DNA of 64,000 bases. Origin: Monodelphis domestica. Lineage: Eukaryota > Chordata > Mammalia > Didelphimorphia > Didelphidae. Of this stretch, positions 11,756-23,539 are shown one piece after another. The position numbers were made by a program, and so were the translations under genes. The DNA is taken from assembly GCF_027887165.1 (NCBI RefSeq), contig NC_077234.1, positions 249,056,158 to 249,120,157 of the forward strand. Reading direction: 5' to 3'. The stretch's first letter is position 1. Each line of letters begins with the position of its first letter. Below the pieces are notes generated by a model that saw only the letters and a program-made list of their open reading frames with translations, ran no database searches and was not told where the DNA came from.

Positions 11756-13685
11756 GTGTGGTAGCCCTGTGCTAATATGCAGTGTTTGTGTCTGTTTAGT
11801 TTCGTGCATTCACAAGTGGCAGAGAACTCTTGACAAGACATAATTGTCCCAGTGGTTTATTCAGTCTCATTATTCTGGATTTACGTGACACATAGCATAG
11901 CCATAAATTTTCCTTTGGAGGGAATGTTTCAAGCTCTATTTTATACTTGTGAAATAATGAAAGGAATAGATAGGGAAAGAAGCCACACCTCACATGTGAG
12001 AAGCAATAGCATATCAATTGCCAAAATGGCTCCCACTAAAGATCAAATTGGTGGTCATCTGTGGAGTTGATTGTGACAGGCACAGCTACAATTGTCTGTC
12101 CAGTCACCCTCAATCTCTCAATATTAGCCTCCTAAAACAGAAAGGTCTCTTTGAGATCTATTGGCTTTTTCCAATTAAAAAAAAAGTGTAAGGTCTTGGG
12201 AGGTCCACTAAGTTTCTCTTCAAGGGAAAATGAGCTTATAAATGTGAAGTACCCAGGTTTCCCTGTTTGGGCACTTCTCTGTCATCTGGAATGTTTGGTA
12301 GCAGGATACCTTTCAGGAAGGCACAAAGCGGTAAGTCCAGATTTCTCATTGCAATGACAGAAATGTAGTTGGAACTCTGAATTATGTGGCCACTGAGTTT
12401 TTTCTAGCCCAAGTTGGATTTTAACATCCTTTGCCCTTCTGGGCCTGGACGGCTTTCTTAGTCATTTTCTATTGAACTTCAGAACTGGTTAATGATTCAC
12501 CTGGGAAGAGTCTGGTGTGGATGCTTGGGGAAAACTAGGCTATAGGGAACCGGATTTTGTAGTGCTTGTGACAAACAGTGACAATCCCTGGTGTTCATCA
12601 GATCTTCATTGAATCCAGAGGGCAGAGTGGGGGCGGGGGGCAGCGATTGAGAGATTTTAGCCTGGATGAGTAGGTTAGGTTGTTTTAGTTTGGGTCTTGC
12701 TTTCTACCTTGTTCGAAACCTGAATGAGCCGTGGAATGCCACAAGCCATTTTATCAATATGCACCTCTATAGATAGTGTTGTTGTGATTGCAGGCTGCTA
12801 AAGAGATTGATGCTAGTGTCCTATAGGGAAAGTCAATGTTCTGTTTCTGTTAACACTGCCTGAATGAAGCCATGAGCTCGTTTGGAATTGGTGCTAATAA
12901 TGCACACTAGGACTCGGTCAGATAATGTCAGTGTAGCCTCTCCTGTGGACTAGACTGGCAATGTAGCTCTCACTAATAACCAGGTAACCAAATTAACTTT
13001 AAAATACAGCAATTTTCTAAAATACCTTCCCCAGCTTGGCTGCCCTTATTGGGTAGAACAGTCACGAAAGGCACTTGGAAAGAAGCTTCTGACAGTCCTT
13101 GCCATTTTTGGTTCATGTGTGTCTCCATTCTAAGTGTACCAGTATCAGCACACATCCATTAAATACCTTTTAAATTCATCTGTCCATCTCCTACTGAAAT
13201 AAAAATAAAAATTCATAGTCAGATTGAGAAAATTATCAAGTGTGAAACTTTTATTTCTAATATCTATGAATATTAGGCATTGTTCTTTTCCAATGTTAAT
13301 TCTAAAAATCCTTGAACTAATTTTAACTTGATTTGTTTTGTTGGTTTAATCTAGGTTTATTTTAGTTCCAAGACTGACTATGAGCTCCTTGGAAGCAGAT
13401 AGCGATCTTCTAACTTATATATACCTTTCTCTGACTCTATAAATAAAACATACATTCTCATATTAAAATACTGACATCAAAGGAAGCTGTATTGTTCACT
13501 GATGGTATTTCTATTGAAGCTGATGTATTCAAAAATCTTACTGATAACAAAGAAGATATCAGTAGAATCCATTATGAAGGGTAAAAGAGGGATGAGGGGA
13601 TGGGTTTTGAAACATCTTATCTCTAGAGCTAAGATAAGGATCAGTCATCTAGTGTATATTGCTTAGTTATCTTCCTTTCTGGTAG
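11756..13685. other. Intergenic, mostly unassigned, small L2 tail
   Basis: No gene was recognised. About 13365-13450 resembles the sense L2 3' tail (GACTATGAGCTCCTTGGAAG analogue, then AATAAA). The stretch 12800-13150 is low in recognisable repeats. The short open frames have no domain. Confidence 0.4.
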
Positions 13686-13689
13686 CAAA

Positions 13690-14015
13690 ATGCAGTTGTC
13701 CCTAGCTATATCTTGGTTCACTTATCTGTGGCTTCAGTGTATGGCGGGTTTAATATATATATATATATGTAATTCTATATCAAGGAGTTACATTTATTGG
13801 GCACAGTATTGACGGATGGAATGAAAGGTGACCAACCACAGCACTGTGTCCTGTATCCTGGATGCTGATTGGCTCAGTGACTGTAGATTAATAAGAGTGT
13901 GGAAAAGATTTATAGGAGAGTGGGAAGGGTTTATAAAGCCTTAAAATGTATAAAAATAATAAAATAAACATTACTTGCAGATAGATGGGCTCCCGTGACA
14001 GGTGAGGGTTCACTG
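13690..14015. mobile_element. Possible Tigger/pogo-type MITE
   Basis: The left edge CAGTTGTCCCTAGCTATATC followed by GGTTCACTTATCTGTGGC is the pattern of mammalian Tigger-like terminal repeats. The right edge has GGGTTCACTGTAT. The inside is AT-rich with a TA tract and no transposase. The terminal repeats do not match cleanly, so the ends and class are tentative. Confidence 0.35.
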
Positions 14016-15190
14016 TATCTGTGTATAGAATTGCTTTATATCTCTTCCATTGTAAGTTTCTATATTTTCATCAGATTCTCTGATCTTCATTTTAAACTTT
14101 TTAATCATGCAATTCAACATTTATTAATTGCCTGTTTCCATAAGGCATTATGATTGTTTAACATGATATTTAATCAGTGTCTGTATACTTAACTTGCCCT
14201 TTCTTTTATGATTATAGAAATGCTAATGTTCCAAATGTTGGTTTTGCATGAGGACAAATATCCAACATATTAAGCCAAATTAAAAATAAAAACAAAAGTG
14301 AAATATTATCCATTTTCTCCATAGGTTATTCTAATATTTATTCCTAAATATCTCCTGGATTTAGGATAAATAGTATATTAATCTGAAACACACCTGTGGA
14401 AAACAGAATAATATCTAAGAGGGAAACAATTCTATCGAATGCAACTTCCCTGTTACCCAGATGGATATGTTATGCCACTCTCCACAAATCATAAAAAATG
14501 CCCAATTCAGGCCTGTTTAAAATCATATACAGATTTCCAATGCCAAGATTATGACAGATTTGGGAAATAGTAGCCAGCGAAACTCAAAAGGAATATACTG
14601 TTGCAGGTATATATGCTAATAATAGGAAAACATTTATGCTGAGAGGTACCAAGAGAAAAATGAACATGACAGATGGTGGATTGTTCTGAAGGAGTTTTTT
14701 TCCCCAATAATACTGATCCTGCATCTCTATTGACTGCAACCCTATATTTGTGAAAAGAGATTTCCTGGGCACGTATGGTGTGCTGAGTGCCGTACTTACA
14801 ATGAAAGTCAAGACAAGACAATTCCTGAGAGAAAGATATGGAAAGGGAGTGACAAGTATCTGTTGGCAGAAAAGGGAAAAAAAAAATCCAGGTGACACTG
14901 TGGAGTCTAGACTCAGCAGAAAGAGGTCCCAGATCTCTCACAGTCAGAAACTTTCTATGCCAGGTAAAGGAAGTGACTTCATTTCTCTGATAGCCTTGAT
15001 TTCCTTATCTGTCAAGGTTAGATTAGATGTCTCTTTCAATAATGGGAATCGGAGTTTAAATACATGGAGGCAAGGATGGGAAAGTATCATTCAGTCAAAA
15101 GGAAAGAGACTATTTTTGGAAAATAGAACAGTAGAGAAACAAGGAAATACGTAATGCATAAGAGTGATGAGATGGGGAAAAGTCGAGGTA
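14016..15190. other. Intergenic, nothing firm
   Basis: AT-rich. A degraded SINE-like core may lie at about 14965-15060 (CTTGATTTCCTTATCTGTC). The frames of 104-134 codons on both strands overlap one another and show no known domain. Confidence 0.4.
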
Positions 15191-15194
15191 ATTC

Positions 15195-15330
15195 AGTTGA
15201 ATTCAAGAAGCACCAATTAAGAATATGTGCATATAGCAATGTACTAAGTTCTGGAAAGAGCATGACAGAAAAGGATGGCAGAGAAAGGTGGGTCCTGCTC
15301 TGAGAAAATGCTCTTCACAAGGTTTACTGA
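15195..15330 (-). mobile_element. Degraded L2 3' end
   Basis: The complement of the L2 tail is weakly recognisable ('caccaattaagaatatgtgc...gtactaagttctgg', then a 'gtcctgctctgag' analogue of the usual 'gtccctgccctcaag'). Confidence 0.45.
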
Positions 15331-15339
15331 CTTTATGAT

Positions 15340-15580
15340 CTGTGTTGTCATTCCGTCATTGTTTAATTGTGTGTGTCTGACTTTTCAAGACTCCATTGGG
15401 AGTTCTCTTCGCAAAGATAATGGAGAGTTTGCCATTTCTTTCTCCATCTCCTTTTACAGAGGACAGAAACTGAAGCCAACAGGCTTAACTGACTTGCCCT
15501 AGGCCAGATTTGAACTCAGGAAGACTAGTCTTCCTGACTCCAAGGCTCAGCATTCTATTCACTGTGTCTCCTACCTGCCC
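15340..15580 (-). mobile_element. CORE-SINE, antisense
   Basis: The complement order is clear: GACTCCATTGGGAGTTCTCT, GGAGAGTTTGCCATTTCTTT, ACTTGCCCTAGG, TTTGAACTCAGGAAGAC, and a tRNA-like head with CTTCCTGACTCCAAGGCTC. Confidence 0.85.
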
Positions 15581-16159
15581 AGTTATGATCTATACCAGTT
15601 TAAAAAAAATTTGCACTGTTATTGCAATCATATATATTCTGGGTCAAGTCTAAATCAGATTAGTCTGGCTAAGGACTACAATGAAATGAGACCATTATAG
15701 ATCTTTTGTTTACCTTTTAAGGAAAGAATTGTATATATAATGGAACGGATATTCAGCAAGGAATTGATGCATTTGGACATGTCAATACCATTGAGGGCAT
15801 GCAGGGGGAGAAAAATGCAGCAAACCTGAGGAGCTTTGATCCTTTTGGGCTGGGCTTTGGTGACCAGGAAGTTATAACAATAGCTCAATCTTCAGGGTCT
15901 TAGAAAAATTAAATGTCTAAGATGGCTTTATCACCTTTGAGGGAAAAGTTGGGCTTTCCTCTGTGGCAAGGCAAAGTTCCTACCATAATGCAACTATGGA
16001 AATAGCAAATTAAAGATAGGGTACTGGCAAAAGTGACCAGGACAAAAGGAAAGGAGACCTGGCTCTTGTTCTTAGCTCTACTTCTAATTAGTTTTGTGAC
16101 CTTGAAGAAGTCACTGAAATTTTTTGAAGCTCAGATTCATCTTGAATAAAATGAAGTCA
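15581..16159. other. Intergenic with a SINE fragment at its end
   Basis: No gene was seen. About 16075-16155 is a sense SINE core (GTTTTGTGACCTTGAAGAAG, TCACTG, AAAATGAAGTCAT) running directly into the GATA microsatellite, which probably grew from the SINE tail. Confidence 0.5.
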
Positions 16160-16201
16160 TAGATAGATAGATAGATAGATGGATGGATAGATGGATGGAT
16201 G

Positions 16202-16256
<55 letters not shown>

Positions 16257-16317
16257 GGATAGATGGATCGATGGATGGATGGATGGATAGTTGGATAGAT
16301 GGATAGATGGATGGATG

Positions 16318-16381
<64 letters not shown>

Positions 16382-16382
16382 T
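16160..16382. repeat. (GATA)n/(GATG)n microsatellite
   Basis: About 223 bp of GATA units with GATG interruptions clustered in the first half and centre. The final 60 bp are uninterrupted GATA. Confidence 0.98.
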
Positions 16383-16689
16383 TTTTAAAGACTCTAGACT
16401 ATGTCTCTAAGGTGCTTTTCATTTGGGATATGATCATGTTGGGAGACTGATTTTCTACAGGTAAATAGGTGGTAGGCTAATTCCTAATACTGATGTAAAA
16501 ATTCATCCTTAATTTCATTTTTTCAGGTTGAATGCTAGATGAAATGATAAAGAATATTTTGCATGGAAAACAACTAGCTTTTTCTTACTTATGGTAAGAA
16601 TTCTTTAAATCTAAATGACTACCCTGTAACATCATAACTTCATTCTCAATTTCTTTCTTCCATTCCATGTCTGATAATCTAAGACAAAA
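16383..16689. other. Intergenic, nothing recognised
   Basis: AT-rich spacer without a recognisable element. Confidence 0.4.
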
Positions 16690-16945
16690 ACACCAATCTA
16701 GTATTTTTATAGCACTTTTAAGTTTTGAAAGGCACTTTACAAATGTTTAATAATTTGTCTTTTACAATAATCTTAGAAGGCATATTCTATTATTATCTCC
16801 ATTGCATAGATGACTGAATTGAGGCTTAGAGATAGTAAATGACTTGCCCAATGTCTCAGAGCTAGTTAAAAGAGTGAAGCAAAATTCAAAGTCAAATTTT
16901 CCTGACTCTTAAGTCCTGCATTCTGTCAGCTGTGATACTTGACTG
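16690..16945 (-). mobile_element. MIR-type SINE, antisense
   Basis: It shows TATAGCACTTTTAAGTTTTG...TTACAAATG, then TATTATCTCCATTGCATAGA, GACTGAATTGAGGC, AATGACTTGCCCA and CTGACTCTTAAG, which is the full reverse MIR order. Confidence 0.75.
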
Positions 16946-17439
16946 ACTCACTCTCTAATGGAGAATTCTAGAGGGATAAGATAGAGGAATTAAGTCTCCT
17001 TCATCCACTTACTGTTTTTCTAAATTTGAACAAGCAAATGTAAGTGAAATGGTGTGAGAGAATAGATTTAGAATCAGGAAATGAAGAGCTGAATTCTATC
17101 TTAGAAACCTTTAAATCTATGGTCACAGGTAAATTACAGAAGCTCTCTGAAGCTCTTTCTTCATATGTAATAGGAATACTAGTAATTCCTCTGGTACGTA
17201 CCCCGTCAGGATTACTGAAAGGAAAGGGGCTTAATAAATCTTACAGTTTAAGGGTGAATTCTAATTATGAACCCTTTCTTTTTCCTATACAAAGTTTATC
17301 TTGGACCTACTTACAGAGATTTTTTTAAGGTACATATTTCTATAGTGTGGTTCCTCGAGATTCTCTTGAATAATTATGAAGCTCTGAAAGCAAAATTAAA
17401 CAAAGCCTGCAATGAAGGTAGATATATGTTTTAATTGAA
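16946..17439. other. Intergenic, possible decayed SINE
   Basis: About 17060-17250 resembles a heavily decayed sense MIR/SINE (AGAATCAGGAAATGAAGAGC to GGGGCTTAATAAATC). The 94-codon open frame lies over this and is not a gene. Confidence 0.35.
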
Positions 17440-17960
17440 TTTCTCTGGCATGGTGATTAAATAGGGGCACTTCCAACAGAGCAAAGCCACATATTCTTTC
17501 TGGATACAGATACCATAAGCTGTTTATATCTAGTGAAAAAAATGAGCTGTGCATTAATGCTTCGGAGGCAAGATCCTTTTGGTAAAAGTTTAAATTATCA
17601 CCATCTCATAGAGCAACAATTCTGGGGGGTTTATTGAAATGAGAAAAGTAATATAGGAAAGTGCTAGAAATATAAAGACCCTGGTGTAATAAGTCTCCCC
17701 ATGTTCATTCACCCGCAGGCAGGCGAGAATTTGTCCTAGAACAGTCTCGCCTTTGGTGCTGGAAAGCCAACAAGGATGATGGTTTTATATTTGGAAGGAG
17801 GCTTCTTCTCACTGTGCAGGGTATTAACACAAATAGCCATTAAGGGGCAGATTCACTCTACACCTTGCTGAGCACAGGCACTCTTATGTGTTAACAGATT
17901 TGTAGTTCGAAAATGGAGAAAGAAAAACCTGGCCACAACCCAAAAGTTCCTTAAAAATGA
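17440..17960. other. Repeat-free unassigned stretch
   Basis: No transposon signature and no coding frame. The composition is balanced, with several TF-like words such as the palindrome GCATTAATGC. It could be ordinary old unique DNA or conserved noncoding sequence. Confidence 0.3.
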
Positions 17961-18079
17961 CATGTTGAAGTTATTCTTTAGTTAAATAAAAGGGCACTTT
18001 GGTACTGTCTAATTTAACCCTCGCACCAGAGCTAGAAGAACATGGTAAATTTGTGCCTAAATTATGAACAATGTAGTCA

Positions 18080-18200
18080 TTTCATTCCAGTTCAGCAGAG
18101 ATGTATTGAGCAGCTACTGGGTGTCAGGTGGTGTTGGACAAAATACGAATAAGAAAATAAGTCTGTCTATAGGAACCTCCAACCTTGTGAAAGCCATAAC
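18080..18200 (-). mobile_element. L2 3' end, antisense
   Basis: 'Gatgtattgagcagctactgggtgtcagg', then 'aaatacgaataag', is the degraded complement of the L2 tail. Confidence 0.5.
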
Positions 18201-18354
18201 TGGAACACGTTAAAGAGATTGAAATTTAGATGGTACTGAAACCCCTCATTCCCTCAGAAATAGCATTGACCAAATGTAGTACCATTTCAATTGGACTTGG
18301 GTATGAACAAAATTATGGGAGCATACTAATTAAAAAAGAAAAGAATCAAAGACC

Positions 18355-18545
18355 ATAACTTGTGGGGTCTGAAAATAAATTTTAGCAGGTCAATAAAATA
18401 ACAAAGGAAAAATTACTTCACTATAATTGGATTTCTTTGTAATCTTATATATTTTATTTTATGTATTCAAAATCATTACTCTGAGAAGGGGTCCATAAGC
18501 TTCACTAGACTGGCAAAGGGATCCATGACCCCCCCCAAAAAAAAT
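18355..18545. mobile_element. Probable nonautonomous DNA-transposon remnant
   Basis: Contains 'ttctttgtaatcttatatattttattttatg' followed by GAGAAGGGGTCCATAAGCTT and GGATCCATGACC. I associate this pattern with a dispersed hAT-like mammalian repeat. 29175-29310 looks like another copy. The class assignment is tentative. Confidence 0.35.
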
Positions 18546-18549
18546 TTTT

Positions 18550-18700
18550 TTTAAGAATGCCTAATCTAGGCCAACCCACTCATATCACAAATGAGGAAAC
18601 TGAGTCCATGAGAGGTTAGGTGAGTTCCCTGAGGTCACCAAGGTAACAAGTAGAAGACAGAGGATCTGAAAACAGATCCTCTTATAGCTTAGAAAGCCAA
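18550..18700 (-). mobile_element. THER1/MIR-like SINE fragment
   Basis: CAAATGAGGAAACTGAGTCC, GAGAGGTTAGGTGA and CTGAGGTCACCAAGGTAAC are the reverse MIR/THER core. Confidence 0.65.
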
Positions 18701-18950
18701 CTATCAAAAGAAATTTCAATAAAAATTCAGGGGATCATTGATAACCTTGTCATTAAATCTTGGAATACCAATAGTAGGGGGCATCTCCTAGAACTAAAAG
18801 GAGGTGATTTTAGAGGGAAATAAAAGTACTAATTGACATAGTAGAAAATAAACTTATGGAAATCATTATCCTAAGAGGGAACACACTCAGTAAATGTAAA
18901 TAGATTTAGTAAGCATTCATGTTCATGGATGCTATCTCACCCTAGCTGTT
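18701..18950. other. Intergenic, nothing recognised
   Basis: Short AT-rich spacer between SINE copies. Confidence 0.4.
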
Positions 18951-19190
18951 GTTCAGTCTTTTCAATTGGGTCAAACTCTTTGTGACCTTATTTGGGTTTT
19001 CCTTGGCAAAGATACTGGAGTGGTTTGTCATTTCCTTCACTGGCTTATTTTACAAATGAGAAAACTGAGGCAAACAGGATAAGTGACCTGCCTGAGCTCA
19101 TTCAGCTAATACAAATATCTGAGGACAGATTTAAACCCAGGGTTTCCTGATTCCTGGCCCCAAGCTCTATCTATTGCACTTCCATCTCAT
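18951..19190 (-). mobile_element. CORE-SINE, antisense
   Basis: It starts GTTGTTCAGTCTTTTCAATT and passes through TGGCAAAGATACTGGAGTGG, AAACTGAGGCAAACAGGAT and GATTTAAACCCAGGGTTTC. It ends in the complement of the tRNA-like head. Confidence 0.88.
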
Positions 19191-19655
19191 TCTAAATCTC
19201 CTCATCTTGAAAATAATGAGTTCCTCAACCTAGCTTTCTGTCTATGTCTGTATCTTTGCCAATATCTTTGTCTTGGCATATGTTTAAGGCTACTAAGAAA
19301 ACTTAGAAGATTGCAAATACATCTGTAAACTCTGAAGAGAAGGTCATAGAGGGTGACCAAACTCTGCTGAGTACATCTCGTGGTTTCAGGGCCAGACACA
19401 AAATTCTGAAATGGACAGACTATTAGTATGCATTTCTTATATGATTGTGAACAGTAAATGCATAGGTGTATAGCCACCATGGGGCACTGGCAGGTGGTAT
19501 CTAACAATATTTACATAAAAATAAGATCCTATCACTCACATGCTCATTTTCAGCTGATTTGCATAGCCACCAACATCAGAGTATTCTGCGATAGATATCA
19601 AATTCTAACAGAACTGGATGTCTTTCACTTCTTAGAGCCTCTTTAAAATGGGTCA
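19191..19655. other. Intergenic, nothing recognised
   Basis: No gene or clear repeat. The frames on both strands overlap and have no domain. Confidence 0.4.
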
Positions 19656-19659
19656 ACAT

Positions 19660-20175
19660 TTTCTGTTATTAAAATTGTCATGTATGATAGTGATGAAATA
19701 TTATTATGCTATAAAAAATGATGAACTACTTGATTGAACTGATGTGGAGAGAAATAAGCAGAACCAGAAAAATATTATACACAGTAACTAAAACATTGTG
19801 AGATGATACAAATGTAATTGACTTTGCTACTTAAAGCAATGTAATGATCCAGGAAAACTCTGAGGGACTTATGAGAAAGAATATCTATTGCTAGAGAAAG
19901 AATGATGAAAATAGAAATCCAGAAGAAAATATATGATTTATCACTTGTTTATATGGGTATTTGATTTGGAGTTTTGTTTTAAAAGATTATTATTACAAAA
20001 ATGAATAATATGGAAAGGATTTGAGTGACCATATATATAACCCAGTGAAATTGCTTGTCAACTCCAGGAAAAGGCAAGGAAGGGGGGAGAGAGACAACGA
20101 GAATCATGTAACCATGGAAAAAATTAAAAAATAAAATAAAAATGAAATTTTAAAAAGAAGCAAAAAAAAAAAGGC
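19660..20175 (+). mobile_element. Old L1 3' end
   Basis: A 'tattatgctataaaaaatgatgaac' stretch, AGAAATAAGCAGAACCAG and a 3'-UTR analogue ending in A-rich tails correspond in order to 28090-28580 of the better L1 copy in this window. It contains stops and is strongly diverged. A-runs at 20120-20172 are its tail. Confidence 0.6.
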
Positions 20176-20220
20176 TAGAACTCTGTTTATAAACAAAAGT
20201 CAGGAGTCTCTCACTCTTCA

Positions 20221-20660
20221 TTTTTTTTGGGGGGGGGTTAACTTTCTTTTTTTTAAATATTTTATTTGATCATTTCCAAGCATTATTCATTAAAGACATA
20301 GATCATTTTCTTTTCCTCCCCCCCAACCCCCATAGCCAAAGCGTAAATCCACTGGGCATTACATGTTTTCTTGATTTGAACCCATTGCTATGTTGATAAT
20401 ATTTGCATTAGAGTGTTCATTTAGAGTCTCTCCTCTGTCATGTCCCCTCAACCGCTGTAGTTAGGCAGTTGCTTTTCCTAGGTGTTTCCACTCCCACAGT
20501 TTATCCTCTGCTTATGAATGGTGTTGTTTTCTTCTAGATCCCTGCAGATTGTGCAGGGACATTACACCTCCACTAATGGAGAAGTCCATTACGTTCGATT
20601 ATACCACAGTGTGTTTGTCTCTGTGTACAATGTTCTCCTGGTTCTGCTCCTCTCGCTCTG
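20221..20660 (-). mobile_element. 5'-truncated L1 insertion with target duplication
   Basis: CTCTCACTCTTCA flanks it at 20208-20220 and 20661-20673. It begins with the complement of the poly(A) tail (T8) and an odd G9 run. It then reads as the complement of an L1 3' UTR: ATTACGTTCGATTATACCAC here is the reverse of the 28225-28250 region of the sense copy, and TTCTCCTGGTTCTGCTCC is the reverse of GGAGCAGAACCAGGAGAA. Only about 440 bp of the 3' end was inserted. Confidence 0.9.
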
Positions 20661-20673
20661 CTCTCACTCTTCA

Positions 20674-20924
20674 TTTTGAGGAAAGAGGCTGAAAAAGCAA
20701 TTCTTTATTAGTGGGAATAGTATGCTACCCACCATTAATGAGCAATGTTTTTCTCAAAAAATAAAAAATATGCTTTTCTGGGTACACTGTGGCAGCATCA
20801 TATCTAAAGAAATAATTCCCTAACACCAATGCTACTTTTTTCTCTATGCAAAAGAAAAAAAATTAATTTAAAACAAAGATTTAAGCAAAGACTATTAATA
20901 AAATCTCAAATATGGGATATTTGT
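20674..20924. other. Intergenic, nothing recognised
   Basis: AT-rich spacer. Confidence 0.4.
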
Positions 20925-21170
20925 TATTGTTTATTCACATTTCAGTTAAGTTCAAATCTTCATGACCCTTTGTGAGGTTTTCTTGGCAAAGATATTAGAA
21001 TAGTTTGCCATTCCCATTTACAGTTCATTTTACAGATGAGGAAACTAAAGCAAACAGAGTTAAGTGACTTGCCCAAGGTCACACAGCTAATAAGGGTATG
21101 AGGCAGGATTTTTAACTCAGAAAGATGAGTCTTCCTCACTTCAGGCTCAATACTCTACCCACTGCTCTTC
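20925..21170 (-). mobile_element. CORE-SINE, antisense
   Basis: TTCTTGGCAAAGATATTAGA, CAGATGAGGAAACTAAAGC, GTGACTTGCCCAAGGTCACA and a tRNA-like complement at the right end. Confidence 0.87.
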
Positions 21171-21939
21171 CTAGCTATTCAAAATGGATTTTTACTGACT
21201 TGTATTTCTTTTCTGCTATTTAGTTCTCATCCTTGTAATGGTGTAAGGTATAAAGGAAACAACAAAATACCTATGCTTGATGCTCCTCTTCTTATGAGAG
21301 AGAACCTTGTTGGTTATGACAAAATAGTGTCAATAACTTTAAAAGATGTGATAAAATGTTCATTCAAAATTATTCTTTATACATTCCTTTTCAAACTCCC
21401 TTGCTTCTCTTTTCACTGCCCATTCCTTTCTTTTCCTATTACAACTTCCTACTTATCTTTATCTATACAACCATATAGCTATACTTTTTTATTTTTTTAT
21501 TTTTATATTTTTTTATATTTTTTTATATTACCTTAGATTTGTGCCTAAAATCTTAGGGAACAGGCATATCTTTACCTTTTAAGAAATATTCTGTCATAAG
21601 TGGTTTCTTGAAGAGATATGAGGCAAGTTATAATATACTCAAAATGTGTTTCTCTTTGAGCTGACAAGTGAAAGTCTGTAAGTGTTGGGCACTGAGGATG
21701 CTGTCTGGTGATAGCAAGGAGAAATGGCAATATGCCATTATAGAAAGACTTCAGGAACTACCCTTAGCTATGATGTGGATTGTTGGTTGTTGGAGAGTTG
21801 CTTGGGAAGGAGCATGAAGCAAGAGTTGGTAGTCATTGTGACTGAATAGGTTTAGTGTGAATAAGATCTAGTTTAATGTAAGAAAGGTTTGATTTCTGTG
21901 TAAAACTAAATATTGTCTTGTATAAGTGCCTAAATGTGA
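21171..21939. other. Intergenic with a T-rich simple repeat
   Basis: No gene. About 21485-21530 is a TTTTTAT-type low-complexity tract, which explains the hydrophobic 87-codon frame ending there. Confidence 0.5.
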
Positions 21940-22894
21940 AACGATCCCCTTTAGGAATTTACATTCTACTAGAGGGAGAAGACATCTTCAATGATTAGTA
22001 AAATCAGGTAGATAGAAATAAAGCCACAGCGATGGTGGGTGTGGGGCAAGGTAGTGTAAAAACAACTTAAAAGAGGTAACACGTGAATTGGACCTTGAAG
22101 AGAGTGAAGAATTTGAGAGGGAGGAGAAAGGAAAGAATTCTTTGCAAGGGAGATAGTCTGTGTGAAGGTACAGAGATAGGAAATGGAATTTCTTCTACTC
22201 ATAACAGCAGTAAAAAAAAAAAAGTCAATTTTCCTGAAGAGTGGGGAAGGAGGGAAGGAGTCAGAAATGGATGAATACTGTTCAAAGATAGGTTGAAACT
22301 TATCTTAAAGGCCTTAAATGACAAACAGAACTTTGTATTTTACCCTAAGGGCAATGAGGAACCTCTTATGTTTCCAAGAAGATGAGTGAACAAGCCTGCA
22401 ATGTAAGAACAGAAATTTGGCAGCTCCAAAGAGGATGTACTAGGGGAAATAGAGATGATGCAGGGAACCCATTTAAGATGCAATTGCCGTCAAACATACA
22501 AAAGTTATTCAGATCTATACTGGGTAATTTTTCTGTGAGTAGAGAAAAGGAGACAGATGTGAGATAATGATAAAGGAGAATTAATAAAACTCACAAGCCG
22601 ATTAGATGTGGGACATGAGACAAAGATAATTCCTAAGTTGTAATTATGAGTGACTAGAAGAATGATAGTATCCTCAACAGACATAAAGAAGCTAGGAAGA
22701 GGAATGGCGTTAGGAGTAAAGGTAATGAGTTCTGTTTTGAATGTGCCAAGCTCAAGATGTCCAAGAGGCATCCAGAAGGAGGTGAGTTAGTCAGTTGGAA
22801 TGGGACTAGTTTAGGCATGATCAATAATAGATCAGGGGATCATCTACATAAAGTTGATAATTGAAATCATGGGAGCTGATGAAGTCACCAAGTT
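21940..22894 (-). mobile_element. L2 LINE, antisense, with RT C-terminal remnant
   Basis: 'Gaatttacattctactagaggg' is the complement of the L2 3' UTR. Leftwards to rightwards the minus-strand frames (21969-22202, 22505-22771) resemble successive C-terminal parts of the L2 ORF2 protein. One is the 'KTELI-F-P' segment followed by 'VTHNYNLGII'. The reading frame is broken several times. Confidence 0.7.
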
Positions 22895-23335
22895 CATTGA
22901 CTCTTATGGTCCTTATGATAAAATACAAACTACTCTATTTGGCCTTTAAGTCCTTTATGGCATAACTCTAGCCAATCTTTTCCAGATTAATTCCATGTCA
23001 TTTCACCTCATGGGTCTCTCATCAAGCCAAACTGTCCTTCTTGCTTTTTTCCAAAAAGAACATTTTGTTCCTTACCTTCTAATTTTTCCATAATGTTATC
23101 TCCTTACCTCCTTCGCTGGCAATCACTAACTTCCTTCAAAATTCATTTCATGTCACCTCCTTCTTGGTTCCCTCTAAATTCATTTTATATGTTTTAAAAT
23201 GCTCTGTACTTTTTACCTGTGAATGCTTTGTCCCATCAGCAAAGGGAAAGTTTCTTCTGAACAGAGACTGTCTAAATTGTGTATTTATATCCCTGAAACC
23301 AAAGTGCTTGGTATATAAGTTTTTTAATGAGTCTT
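22895..23335 (+). mobile_element. L2 3' end, sense
   Basis: It shows AAAATACAAACTACTCTATT, CATTTCACCTCATGGGTCTC, CACCTCCTTCTTGGTTCC, then an 'agactgtctaaattgtg' analogue and AAAGTGCTTGGTATATAAG. This is the usual order of the L2 3' part in sense orientation. It abuts the antisense L2 head to tail, so the two are separate insertions or an inversion. Confidence 0.6.
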
Positions 23336-23539
23336 AAATGGTTGGTCCGAAGAACAGTAATATAGAGAAAATGGTATGCTTTTCTCAACAGGGAATATTC
23401 TAAGTAGATTCTCCTCTGAAAATAGGGATAGCACTCAGTGAGAAAGAGAAATTTTTTTCAAAAATGTTTGGTTTTGCCTGAAAAGGACAATGCATACTGG
23501 GAACAAAAATACAAGACTATCTACAATAGTGAGGAACAC

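Noticed and set aside
14549..15154. Frames of 104-134 codons on both strands
   Set aside because: Mutually overlapping, with no family resemblance and low-complexity hydrophobic text; chance frames in AT-rich DNA.
16160..16382. GATA array as a CRISPR-like repeat
   Set aside because: A plain tetranucleotide microsatellite without spacers, in a mammalian genome.
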